DNA from: Pholiota molesta
Taxonomy: Eukaryota > Basidiomycota > Agaricomycetes > Agaricales > Strophariaceae
Length of the DNA: 64,000 nucleotides
NCBI GenBank assembly: GCA_014925825.1
Contig: JACGCK010000113.1
Coordinates: 1 to 64,000 of the forward strand
Reading direction: 5' to 3'
Part shown: positions 47,647 through 57,660 of the stretch, in pieces
Layout of the letters: every line of letters begins with the position of its first letter
Position numbering within the stretch: the first letter of the stretch is position 1
Position numbers and translations under genes: made by a program
Notes under the pieces: model-generated
What the model saw: the letters and a program-made list of their open reading frames with translations, nothing else
What the model was told of the DNA's origin: nothing
The model's database searches: none

Positions 47647-49172
47647 ATGACTTACCCAAACGCCATTTTCTCATTTTTTGCCTTCGTCGGCTTCCTCATG
47701 TGTTCTATCCCGTTCCCGTGGCACTTGGAGGGTAAATCGATCTTCTCTGGATTCTTAGTGCCGTTAACTGACATGCTTTCGATAGCCTGGAACACTGGTA
47801 CCTGCCTTTACATGGCGTGGACAGGCATTGCCTGCCTCACCCAGTTCATTAACTCAATTGTGTGGAATCGTAACGCAATCAACTGGAGTCCAATCTGGTG
47901 CGACATCTGTAAGTGCCTGCCAATCCTCCATCGATTCGATTAGGAACTAAGGCATGCCTCTTAGCTGCGAGATACATCATCGGCACCTCTTGGGGTGTTC
48001 CTGCTGCTTCTCTTTGTATAAATCGACGCCTGTACACCATCTCCTCGGTGCAGTCTGTGACTACCACCAAGGCTGAGAAGCGTAGGGCAGTGATGGTCGA
48101 CCTTTCAATCGGTCTGGGTTTACCCGTCTTCGGAATGTTTCTTCGTAAGTCAGGTCACTTGAGATCAATAGGCCTGTTTTAATTTGATTGTTCTACAGAA
48201 TACATTGCCCAAGGTCATCGTTTCAACATCTTCGAGGATGTTGGATGCTTCCCGGCCACCTACAACACCCCCGTCGCCTATGCTCTCGTTTACTGCCCAC
48301 CAGTCGCCATCGGCATGGTTTCAGCCGTATATGCCGTCCTGAGCATCCGTGCCTTCAACCAGAGCCGCGCGCAATTCAACGAGCTGCTCTCGAGCTACAG
48401 CAACCTCACATCCAGCCGATATGTGCGCCTCATGTGCCTGGCCGGCATCGAGGTCGCCTGCACCGTTCCCCTGGGCAGCTACGCCATATATCTCAACACC
48501 ACCGCTGGAATCCAACCCTGGATTAGCTGGCAAGACACCCACGCGGACTTCTCGCGCGTGCTGCAGTTCCCGTCCCTCATCTGGCGCGCCGTGCCCACCA
48601 ACCAGGCGTCCATCGAGCTCACGCGCTGGCTCGCGGTCATCTGCGCGTTCATCTTCTTCGGGTTCTTCGGGTTCGCGGACGAGGCGAAGAAGAACTACCG
48701 CTCCGCGTTCGAGAGCGTCGCGAAGCGCGTCGGGATCACCACCTCCTCGTCGGGCGGCGCCGCGTCCACGCTCACCTCCTTCACCCGCTCCAAGGGCTTC
48801 ACCGCGTCCGGCAAGCTGCGCCCCATCGCGCCCGTGTTCGTGCACAACGAGCTCCTGCGCCACCGCGGCTCGATCGGGTCGCTCACGGACATCTCGATCT
48901 CCATCGCGGACGTCAGCGGCTTCCTCGACGAGAAGAAGGCCGGGGGCGACGACGAGAAGGCCGGGTTCTCGCCGACGCTGTCGTACGGCGGCCTCACGCT
49001 GTCCGACGTGGGCGGGACGCTCGCGGACTACTCGGAAGAGCCGTACTCGCCCGCGCCCTCGTCCGGGTCGTCCTCCTCCGCGTCGAGTGTGATGAGCTCG
49101 CCGACCTCCGGGTCCGCGCCCTCGCTGCCCGATCCGACACACGCAAAATCGAACACCCACGATATCGTATAA
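47647..49172 (+). CDS. STE3: STE3-like pheromone receptor 2
   Basis: Four exons (47647-47731, 47786-47908, 47965-48144, 48199-49172) give 453 residues. The start is MTYPNAIFSFFAFVGFLMCS. Landmarks: PFPWHLEAWNTGTC, FINSIVWNRNAINWSPIWCD, ARYIIGTSWGVPAASLCINR, RLYTISSVQSVTTT, FNIFEDVGCFPATYNTPVAY, TSSRYVRLMCLAGIEV, QPWISWQDTHADFSRV and FFGFFGFADEAKKNY. These match agaricomycete B mating-type receptors of the STE3 family closely. The tail is GC-rich and Ser/Pro-rich, ending KSNTHDIV. The GC content jumps in exon 4, producing long shadow frames on the other strand. Confidence 0.94.
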
Positions 49173-50761
49173 GATCGCGGACTATTACCCTCCCTCCCTT
49201 ATTTTCTCTGTTGTTGTTCATATCACTACCCCCCTCTACACCTTCAGCATCTGTATCATTATTCTTATACACTGTAGCATTAGCGAGCTTCCACTCAACA
49301 TTTAGGTTCTTTTCTTGTTTATACACTATTTGTAGCGTGTCAGGTAGAATACTCTCATAGGAGAGTTTTGGAATGGATACAAACTTAATACCAACCCTAA
49401 CAACCTGGTGTGATCTGAGCGCGTAGAAACGGTACTGGCATTAACTGTCATTTGAAAACTTGATACAAATTCACGCTGAGCAACAAAACACCGAAGGTGA
49501 TGCAGATATTTGCGTTGCCTAGGACTTCACCGCAACGTATATATGGGAAGGCATTGTCTACTACAAGGATTCCCCAAATGAGTCATGTATAATCCAGTTT
49601 TTTCTGCGAAGCTGATGAGGAAGCTACTCCATGGATCATCATCGAGATTCAAGAGATTCTATTGGACTGAGAACAAATTTTCTATCGATGATACCAGATC
49701 ATCGAGAACTATATATTTAAAATGCTATTGCACATAAATACAGAAGAGTTGGGTTGTCAACAGGACGTTATGCAGTACGGATGAGTGCAGAATGGGAGTC
49801 GCTACTGTACATATGCAGATGGTGAAAGGAATAATGATAAATCGAAACGAAAATCCAAGCACGAAGTGAAATAAGGTGAAAACACTTGAACACCTATTTT
49901 GAAAGGAGTACGCTTCAAGCTTCAGGCCTTCAGGAAAGGAACGCGAAGGTCGTATTGGAGGGTTCAACGCTGAGCTTTCTAAATTGACGTTGGAGTAGGC
50001 CAAATCTGACCTACCCTAGCAGCTTGCGGTCTGGCGAGGCTCGTGAACGCGTCGAGCAGGCGCGCGCTAGGCAAGCACGCGATCGCAGGAGACACTGAGG
50101 CAAGATGATTTCGTCACAACACCTGCTACCGATGATATCTAATCTAATCCAGTCGCGGTCAGCTCGGGCGAGTCGGGCCAGAGGCCACTACTAAGTAGAA
50201 GGCTAATATCTGACGCTGCGTGTGCTTTGGAGCATAATCCATGAAACATACATAGATTTACAAGGATATATACTAATAGATACCTAATTGATGCCCAAAA
50301 AAGTCTCGAAGAAAACGAAGGAGATAAAAAGGTTTAAAATCATCTACATTCGAGCCGGGAGGACAAGAGGTCTTTGAAAGAACAGAGAATCGAAAAAATG
50401 GCTTTTCCAGCGCCATACTGGCAAAATTTGACGCCGCAGGATCATCTAATCCGCGGGCCCGGAAACTTGAAAGGTACATAGCGCATTGGCGCTGGAGAAA
50501 TTGGAAGCTTGACAGAGTGATGCGACATTGTGAAATTGATGTACAATGCGAGAGGAAGATGCTTTGCGCGCCGGAAGTGGGTTGTGTTGGGATAAGGTGC
50601 AATAATGCGATGCGGATGATAAAAAGTGGTGAGTTGGGGATGAACGAACTGAGGGGATGGCTGGTGAGTTAAAAAATATGGGAGTAATTGAGTGCTGAGC
50701 GCTGAATACGAACACTTGGTATATCGATACATGACGGCGATAGGTATCCGGGGATTTAAAT
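49173..50761. other. Intergenic: duplication A copy 1 and start of duplication B copy 1
   Basis: No gene. The 330-bp stretch 49,882-50,210 takes the place that the CVIA pheromone gene occupies after the second copy of duplication A. It is GC-rich with no CaaX frame. Confidence 0.45.
49403..49881. repeat. Segmental duplication A, copy 1
   Basis: Begins cctggtgtgatctgagcg and stays alignable almost base for base with 51375-51865 (for example the shared stretches gcgttgcctaggacttcacc and aaatcgaaacgaaaatccaa). It lies in the 3' flank of receptor 2. Confidence 0.85.
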
Positions 50762-51166
50762 CTATGCAACGACGCAGTAGCCGCCATAACCCGATGGCGC
50801 ATCCGCATCTGTGGGCGGGCGCAGGGTCTCGTCCTCCTCGTATGATTCAAAAACGGGTTGCTCTAGAATGGGAAGAGGAGAGTCGGAGAACATAAAGTCG
50901 AGCTCGGCGAAGGAGTCCATTGAACTGAGCGATGGTAGAACGTATTGAGTGAGTTGCTGAGGATGGAAATGCGTGAATGTCAATTTGCACTGAGAAGCGG
51001 TGTGGCTAATGCAGCAGGTAACAAAGGTTGTTGACGACGGAAAAAAAACACAGAGGCCTTTATATATCCGCCTAAGTTCAGGCCCAAGCAGAAAGATCGG
51101 AGAACAATGAGCCTCAGAATTTCATAGGAATTCCTGTCTGCATTGTTCGGTGGCGGATTATGAATT
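50211..51166. repeat. Segmental duplication B, copy 1 (contains pheromone gene 1)
   Basis: Alignable with 53161-54036: the 3' flank (tgacgctg, ctttggagca, gatttacaa, ctaattga), the pheromone gene itself, and the 5' flank with acaaagg, acaatg and cattgtt motifs in the same order. Confidence 0.8.
50762..50920 (-). CDS. Mating pheromone precursor 1 (CVVA)
   Basis: A 52-residue lipopeptide pheromone precursor. It starts MDSFAELDFMFSDSPLPILE and ends SGYGGYCVVA, a CaaX box for farnesylation, AAX proteolysis and carboxymethylation. Most basidiomycete precursors carry an ER/EH-type cleavage site about 10 residues before the Cys; here that position reads DADAPS, so processing may differ. An in-frame ATG 21 codons upstream exists, but MDSF is the shared start of all six precursors in this cluster. 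Nearly identical N- and C-termini link it to the gene at 53.65 kb. The mature peptide probably ends GYGGYC. Confidence 0.88.
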   Translation of the reverse strand: MDSFAELDFMFSDSPLPILEQPVFESYEEDETLRPPTDADAPSGYGGYCVVA

Positions 51167-52217
51167 ATGGTATTAATAGAAGATTCGAATTTCGCATATA
51201 ACATACATAAATGGGAAACGACCGAGGAGCCGATGATTCTGTGAACAATAGGGGAGGTCTAGGGAGGTCTGAGTGGACGATTTTCGCCGAATCTGGAGTG
51301 AAAATTTGAGTGTGATTCTGAGTGATTCTCATTTCGATTTTTTGTCAAGAATCGAATTCTGACTCTGCCCCCCACCTGGTATGATCTGAGGGCGTAACGG
51401 TACTGGCGTAAACTGTCATTTGAAAGCTTAATTTAACCTCACGTTGAGCAACAAAACACCGAAGGTGATGCCGATCTTTGCGTTGCCTAGGACTTCACCG
51501 CAACGTGTATATGGGAAGGGGAAGGCATTGTCTACTACGGGGAATCGGGAATTCCCCAAATGAATCATGTATATTCAAGTTTTTTTCTGCGAAGCTGATG
51601 AGAAAGATACTCCGTGGATCATAATCAAGATTCGCGAGATTCTATTGGACTGAGAACAAAATTTCTATCGATGATACCAGATCATCGAGGACTATATATT
51701 TAAAATGCTATCGCACATAGATACAGAAGAGTTGGTTTATCAACGGGACATGATGCAGTACGGATGAGTGCAGAATTAAAGTCGTTACTGTACATATGCA
51801 GATGGGAAAAGGAATAATGATAAATCGAAACGAAAATCCAAGGACGAAGTGAGATAAGGTGAAACCGGGGGGAAAGAACGTGTATGTTCGCTTTCGAACA
51901 TTTACAGGTCGAATAAAAAGAATGTGTGCCAAGGGTGTGAGAGAAATTCGTTGAGAAAGTATGTGCGTACACCGCTACCAGTGGCGGTATCTAATGGGGT
52001 CGTTGGAAACGTTGAGTGATAAGTATGGCGAGATGTTTAGGATGGGACCATTGTCGTAGTCCTGGAGGTGGCGGTCGAAAAAGATGGTTTCATGACGATG
52101 AATGGCAATGCAAGGCGTTATAGTAGCGCTATTGAGATATTAATTTTAGTTTTCAGAAAAGCGGCGTGGTAATGAGCTCACTTACAATGATACACTGATG
52201 AGGGTTGGGGATCGCGC
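50921..52217. other. Intergenic: promoter of pheromone 1 and duplication A copy 2
   Basis: Holds ACAAAGG (51021-51027), ACAATG (51104-51109) and CATTGT (51141-51146) upstream of pheromone 1, then duplication A copy 2 in the 3' flank of pheromone 2. No other gene is seen. Confidence 0.55.
51375..51865. repeat. Segmental duplication A, copy 2
   Basis: Starts cctggtatgatctgaggg. Its counterpart is 49403-49881, with small indels (for example an extra ggggaa in agggga aggcattg and an added gggaatcgg). It lies 350-840 bp beyond the stop of pheromone 2. Confidence 0.85.
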
Positions 52218-52430
52218 TCAAGCGATCACGCAGAAAAATGTCGCACCCCCCGAGCCCCGCCTTTCGTAATCGGCAAAAGGGTCACCATCATCTTCAGTTG
52301 AAGATAAAGTAGAGGAATCGAAGCTTGATGTTGACTCGAAAGCGAACTCGATGGTTTCGATGTCAGTGGTTGTGGTGGCGCTCGACTGAGCACCCGTGAG
52401 GAAGGCGGCGAGGGACTCGAAAGAGTCCAT
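52218..52430 (-). CDS. Mating pheromone precursor 2 (CVIA)
   Basis: A 70-residue precursor, the longest of the six. It starts MDSFESLAAFLTGAQSSATT, has a Ser/Thr/Asp-rich pro-region, and ends YERRGSGGATFFCVIA. The ER pair is the usual cleavage point, predicting a mature peptide of about 10-11 residues ending in farnesyl-Cys (RGSGGATFFC or close). Five ACAATG/CATTGT motifs lie at 52600-52740, and a TATA-like element (GTATAAAG, about 52576-52583 on the minus strand) lies about 150 bp upstream. It has no copy in the first A-B module. Confidence 0.92.
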   Translation of the reverse strand: MDSFESLAAFLTGAQSSATTTTDIETIEFAFESTSSFDSSTLSSTEDDGDPFADYERRGSGGATFFCVIA

Positions 52431-53650
52431 TGGGATGACTTGTATATGCGGAGCGGTTGGCGAAGTAAATAATTGCTAAGAGCGAAAGATGCTGTGGGTG
52501 TGCAGTAGTGGAGCGTCGACGAAGTAGGTAGGTGGTGAAGACGATTCAGTGGGTGGACAAAGGAACTGTAAAAGGCTTTATACATCTCCAACGGCTCGAA
52601 CAATGTAGCGGCATGAAGAAAGCCTCATGTGCTGCATTGTGCCACGCTTGGGCCGTTGCAAACGAAGCAAGCGCTGTGGAATTGGAATCGAAAACCATCC
52701 CATTGTCCAAAACCATTGTTCTCAGCCGAAGTCCACAATGGTCGGCGCTGAGTTTTAAATATTGAGCGCGCCGGCCCTATTTTCTCTCACGATACGGAAG
52801 TGGTGCCGCCATGGAACTGGATGCCATTACCGTATTCCAAGAAACATAGAAAGAAAAGTGAAAAGAGTAAACTGGAATTCAAAATTATGGCTCGAGAAAG
52901 AGGCCACGACCCACGAGATAGCTGCTGGTATGGGTAGCAAGCGTGGACGTGATTCCGAGAATTCAAACTCCGCCTCATTGTTCAAGCACCCGCCGCCGGG
53001 CCGATACTTGTGTCGTTATATTCATGTACTGATCAAGGACAAGAACCGTTGAATAATGGAATGTCAAGGAGTGTGATGAAAGGTATGAATTTCTGAAGCA
53101 TCAACCCTTTATCTGCAATGTGAAGAACGCGCATTTTTAAATTTAAGACAGTAGATACATTGACGCTGTGCGGGCTTTGGAGCACGATCCGCGGTACATA
53201 TATGGATTTACAAAGATCTATACTACTATACACCTAATTGAGGCCTAAAAACCAGGAAACGAAAGTATTAAGCTATCTACGTTCGAGAAGAAATCCGCTG
53301 ATGGACAAAAATAATGATAAGGAGTGAAGGCAGCGTTTTCTAATGCCATATTGGCAAAATTTGACTCCGCAGGATCATCTAGTCCGCGGCAAGGTAACGC
53401 AATAGCGCTGAAGAGATTGAAACCTTGGAAGAGTGATGGATGTTGTGAAATGGCTGTACAATGCAAGAGTGGTTGCCGAGATGGGTATAGAATGCAATGA
53501 TGCGACGGAGATGATGAAAGCTGGTGGCGGAGGGAATGTGTATAAGCATTCGTAAAAAGGAACGATAGAAAATTGGGTGCGAACCGGTTCAATGAAGGCA
53601 GGAAGGCGCTAGTATTGGGCGTCTGGTGGTAGGCTTTGCGGGGTCACCTG
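52431..53650. other. Intergenic: promoter of pheromone 2 and 3' flank of pheromone 3
   Basis: The left 310 bp hold the motif-rich promoter of pheromone 2, and duplication B copy 2 begins at 53161. No additional CaaX frame was found. Confidence 0.55.
52600..52740 (-). promoter_or_regulatory. Cluster of five ACAATG/CATTGT motifs upstream of pheromone 2
   Basis: ACAATG at 52600-52605 and 52735-52740; CATTGT at 52635-52640, 52701-52706 and 52714-52719. The ACAAT core is what HMG-box factors bind, and mating regulators of basidiomycetes (Prf1 in Ustilago, site ACAAAGGGA) belong to that family. The link is inferred. Confidence 0.55.
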
Positions 53651-54036
53651 TTAAGCGACAACGCAGTATCCACCATAGCCAACCTTTGTATCCGCATCAG
53701 TGAGCTGCTGCATCGTGCTATCCTCTTCGTGCAATTCAGAGTTGGGGGATTCGAGGATCGGAAGGGGAGATTCGGAGAACATGAAGTCGAGATCGGTGAA
53801 GGAATCCATTGAATTTAGCGTTGGCAAAGGCGATGTGGTGCAGCGAGTAGTTGAGAGTGATTATGAGCGAAAATTATGGTGGCACAGAAGAGCGCTGGCG
53901 CTGTGGTGGGTAACAAAGGTTGTTAGCAACTGAATGGGCACATATAGACCTTTTAAACGATGGCTCTGGCCATGACTAATAAGGCCGCCAGACAATGGGT
54001 GTCAATTCGCATTGTTCAGTGGCTCGCATAATTGTT
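53161..54036. repeat. Segmental duplication B, copy 2 (contains pheromone gene 3)
   Basis: Partner of 50211-51166. Coding ends, the 3' flank and upstream motifs are conserved, while the middle of the pheromone pro-region and parts of the leader have diverged. Confidence 0.8.
53651..53809 (-). CDS. Mating pheromone precursor 3 (CVVA)
   Basis: A 52-residue precursor, too short for common ORF cut-offs. It starts MDSFTDLDFMFSESPLPILE, continues with an acidic pro-region (SELHEEDSTMQQ), and ends DADTKVGYGGYCVVA with TAA. The CaaX box and the last residues before it match pheromone 1 (GYGGYC), so the two mature peptides differ mainly in APS versus TKV. No ER/EH pair is present at the usual cleavage position. 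Upstream motifs ACAAAGG (53913-53919), ACAATG (53992-53997) and CATTGT (54010-54015) repeat the order seen before pheromone 1. Confidence 0.88.
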   Translation of the reverse strand: MDSFTDLDFMFSESPLPILESPNSELHEEDSTMQQLTDADTKVGYGGYCVVA

Positions 54037-55243
54037 TCCGAATGTCAGGAAAGCGACTCTACCGCCGTGTAAGGCATGATATATTGATATGTGGAAGTTA
54101 ATAATATTGAGATATCACGTATTCTTGGTGTGTTCATAAGAAAATAGCCCCAACGTTATCACATAAAGTAGAGCCACTTAAAAGATGAAGTAGCCAAAAG
54201 TCGGTAGACGATACACAAAGCTGATAATGGACAATGGGGACGCGGAGGATGGTGAATTACGAACAATGAACAAAATGCATTGCAGTGATGGTCCAGGCGA
54301 TTACCAAAAGGGGAAATCGACTTGTTCATTATTCAAACTCCGCTCGACCACTTCGAGCCAAATTCGAGCCTTCGTTGAGCCTTCAGTACAAAACGGGCTC
54401 GATTGAGGGATAACACATTAGCCTCTCATAATGAGAGAACGGTATAGCTGATTTGTAGCTGATAAGCTTAAAATTCCGAAATGTGATGAACTTGCTCAGG
54501 AGATTAGGCTTCCAGCAGGAGAAGAAGGCAAAAAGAAATGATTCGTATCCTCCTATTCTCTAGTCCACATTGAGTCCACGAGTTCGTTTTTCAAATTTCA
54601 ATAGCATTCGTAAACGCCTCGGAAATATATCTGGAGTCGTTCTGTTTTTCGCTCCCAAATTAGATATCTTTTAAAAAAGAATTCCTCCCACAAATTGCAC
54701 AAGTTGCGCACTTTTGTTGCACTTTTGGGAGGTGCGACTTCTTCAGCCCATTGAATTCACTAACAAATAGGCAATTTGGACTGAAATAGAGTAAATGCGG
54801 TGTATTCGTAGCGATAGGTGCCTACATCATAGGAGCCTATTACTAGTATTGTCTAGAAATTGGATCAACAGAAAATGATAAATTTCGAGTGTGCAGCACG
54901 CCCAACTGAACCAAGGCGGTAGCTATAGGTAACTGAGCAAGTATTATAGTCCAAGTCATTGCTAAGGTCCTCGGACTTGTTCAACGGCCAAATTAGTTAC
55001 TGTATTACGCGTAGCACGGTTTGCGAGTTTACTATGGGCAGTCTTAATATCGTGAAGGATAATCATTATCGTATAGGTAGTACATTGTACATGTTTTGAT
55101 ATTCTATGAACGAAGAAAAAGAAAGTGTGATGCGTGTTTTACCAGAAACGCGATTTGAGCATGAACAAGAAGTAATGTAGTAGAGCAGTCAGATGCCGAG
55201 AGGGTCAATGAATAGACACAAATACATGAAGAATACGATGTAA
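53810..55243. other. Intergenic, no gene beyond the pheromone 3 promoter
   Basis: The first 230 bp complete duplication B. The remainder is AT-rich with no CaaX frame or receptor fragment recognised. Confidence 0.5.
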
Positions 55244-56712
55244 TCAGAGATGGGAGATGGAAGAATAATGAGAAAGTGATTGCGTGTCTGTCCAAGATTC
55301 GTGATCTTTATTCTGTGAACGGGGAGTAGACACTTCAGTCATGGACGAAGCATAGGAGGTTGGTGTGAGGGTAATCGGAGAAGAAGGCAACGCTGGAGGA
55401 TCCCATTTAAACGGCTTGTATGGCGATGATGCAGAAGAGGGCGATGACAGTGTGACTTCTGTCCGCATAGGATCAAATTTGCTGTCGGGTTTTCTGATCG
55501 AGGACAGACTGATACCATGGCTGCCGCTAACGCTGCAGTGAACGGTATTAGATTTAGCGTCCGCTATGTAACAATAACAGACGTACTAAGAGGGTAGTCC
55601 GTCCTTCGATGAGAATTTCTCGGAATTCCCAGGCCGGCGTAGGATTGTGAGTTTGATCCAATTGAAACATTTGCGGTATTCTTTCATCGCGTCTTGACCG
55701 AAGGCAAAGAAGGCGAAGAAGAAAACTGAGGAAATAGGTACCGACCACCACAACAAGTATGAGTAGGATAATTGCTTAGGCGGAATGACGATTGTAGGAA
55801 ACACTCCGACACGAGAGAAGTTGAAGTGAACGTCTGCCCAGCTGATCCAGGGGCGGAGACCCGGTTTCATGGTAAACCACATGTTGAAGATGCCGAGGGA
55901 GAGTCCCCAGAACATTTGAACGAGAGACATAGCCATAAGACGGAAATACCGTGAAGGCGTGAGCGCTGAGTTTGATGTCTGCAGGTGTCTTGCGAAACTG
56001 ATGCGGCGAATCCAGAAGTTGCGGAATGCGAGCGCTATATGAGAGTATGAATAAAACATTCACATGATATAAGAATTAGAGCCTACCAGATAGTAGGAAT
56101 GATCCTAAGGAGAAGAAAAGGACGGGGACCCATATCAAGAAGACCGAAGCGAGCGATACGTATATGGATGCACGACAACCCAAGTCTTCAACAATATCAT
56201 ATCGGTGACCTTGCACGACATAATCTATTCGAAGAGTAGGACAGTTAGATAGAGTGGGGAACAGTCAAGTGAGAGGTCGGCTTACGCAAAGCCATGTAGA
56301 TGGCAGGCAACCCAAAGCAAACGGCACCGTCGATGTATTGCCTGCGTCGTTTTTGCACAAGACTGGTTGCAGCGTTACGAACAGATGACACGCGCTCAAG
56401 GTGTATACAAAGGCAAAAGATAGAGGCAGGGAGACCAAGATTGGCACCGATAATGATTTTAGTGGCTAGAAACAATCAGCGAGCTAGTAGACGCGTTGAA
56501 GACATAAACTGACCTATGTCGCACCAGACGGGGGCAACTATTCGGACATTTCCCGCCCAAATTATAGTGTTCACGCCGTATATGGCATTGGACACAAAGA
56601 GCCAGAGAGAGATAGCTATCGTGGGTACAGTTCCGCCCCGCCAATGCCATGGAAGTGGGGCGAGACTAAGGGCCGCAGCGATGAAAGCCGCGATGGGAAG
56701 TTCGAGGTGCAT
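55244..56712 (-). CDS. STE3: STE3-like pheromone receptor 3
   Basis: Starts MHLELPIAAFIAAALSLAPL, then PLPWHWRGGTVPTIAISLWL, YGVNTIIWAGNVRIVAPVWC, ATKIIIGANLGLPASIFCLC, YDIVEDLGCRASIY, RNFWIRRISFARHLQTSNSA, RYFRLMAMSLVQMFWGLSLG, RPWISWADVHFNFSRVGVFP and FFAFFAFGQDAMKEYRKCFN. The tail continues across an intron (donor gtacgt after a TA, acceptor ctgcag) into VSGSHGISLSSIRKP and ends HYSSISHL. Five introns at positions homologous to the other receptors. TKIIIGANLGLP resembles receptor 1 (TKLMLGANIALP) more than receptors 2 and 4. Three CATTGT motifs lie upstream at 56923-56955. Confidence 0.92.
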
Positions 56713-56922
56713 GTTTCGGGAAGTCGTACTGAGGGAGGGGGAAAGACCTCTTCCAGATAAGAATGGGCTTTTGAATGAGAGTAGAGGTTTCGTCCATTAT
56801 AGCCCTTTTCTGCTTTAGAGGATAATGGAAGGACGGTGAGGACAATGAGCAATAAAGTGGGAAAGATGGTCGGAGCTTGAATTGATGTTAACATCACGTG
56901 ATCGCGCTTCTCCCGCGCGTCC

Positions 56923-56955
56923 CATTGTTTGTCCATCCCATTGTCCATACATTGT
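56923..56955 (-). promoter_or_regulatory. Three CATTGT motifs upstream of receptor 3
   Basis: CATTGT occurs at 56923-56928, 56939-56944 and 56950-56955, within 33 bp and about 210 bp before the receptor 3 start. The same core is clustered before several pheromone genes. This block also borders the 5' edge of the receptor remnant. Confidence 0.5.
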
Positions 56956-56989
56956 GTTCCCAGTACAGCGAAACCGAGCGTATCCTCTT

Positions 56990-57660
56990 AGTTTTGGCGC
57001 AATGTTATCAGTCTCGTTTCGGCTGTCTATTGTAGTGCGTATGTTCGATGTACGATGTCAATTTTACATAACGCTAACGTCTTTCCTTCGTGATAGTCTT
57101 GACGCTCCGAGAATTTATGAAGCGACGCGCACAATTCAGCCAATTTATAAACTCAACAACGTCCCTTCCCTTCAATCACTATTCTCGACTGATGCGTCTA
57201 GCGACCGCGGAACTATCTTCGGTATTCCTATTTCCGCATACGGTCTGTATCTGAGCATCACTGGAAGTCCTTCCTATCCATGGAAGTCCTTCCTATCCAT
57301 GGAAGAGCTGGTCAGATATCCATTTTGATTGGTACATCGTTGACTCCTACCCAACAGTCCTTTGGAGATTCAGCCGACTCATTACTTTTAGTCTGGAGCT
57401 CAGCCGGTGGTCATTGGTCTTCTGCGCGTTCGTGTTCTTTGGGTTCTTCGGCTTCGCAGAAGAGGCTCGTAAACAATATCGCGATTCAAATTAGATGTTC
57501 CTCTCACGCCAATTACGCCGTCGACGTCCTCTCAATCAGCATATACTCTGCACGATGTCGACCCTTTCAAACCTCATCATCATGATTTTCCAGTTTAAAA
57601 ATTATTCTCGATCCGCGCACCTGTCCATATCTGGTCTTGTGATACCCTCACATCTTTCTC
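56990..57660 (+). pseudogene. Truncated, frameshifted STE3-like receptor remnant
   Basis: Only the second half of a receptor remains. A short exon end (RNVISLVSAVYC) is joined by a gtgcgt...gatag intron to LTLREFMKRRAQFSQFINST, then HYSRLMRLATAELSSV. The frame slips by one base near 57,213-57,218, continuing ISAYGLYLSITGSPSYPW. A 19-bp tandem duplication (57268-57305) shifts it again before SWSDIHFDWYIVDSYPT and RWSLVFCAFVFFGFFGFAEE. Another slip near 57,490 separates the tail (VPLTPITPSTSSQSAY), ending with TAA at about 57,600. Helices 1-3 and the start are absent. It lies head-to-head with receptor 3, only about 280 bp from its start. Confidence 0.85.
57268..57305 (+). repeat. 19-bp perfect tandem duplication inside the receptor remnant
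   Basis: The unit tccttcctatccatggaag occurs twice back to back (57268-57286, 57287-57305). Nineteen bases is not a multiple of three, so the second copy breaks the receptor frame just before the conserved WSD motif. Confidence 0.9.

Noticed and set aside
48321..49160. 279-codon minus-strand and 247-codon plus-strand frames
   Set aside because: Arg/Gly/Ala-rich shadows of the GC-rich tail exon of receptor 2.
49725..50003. Minus-strand frames with conserved residues (FHFVLGFSFRFIIIP...) in both copies of duplication A
   Set aside because: Conservation follows from recent DNA duplication; the frames have different starts and no domain, so coding is not supported.
50054..50125. Possible degenerate pheromone end (RVLA then stop, minus strand) in the gap after duplication A copy 1
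   Set aside because: The Cys is missing and the upstream residues do not resemble any precursor; the match is too short to support a pheromone relic.
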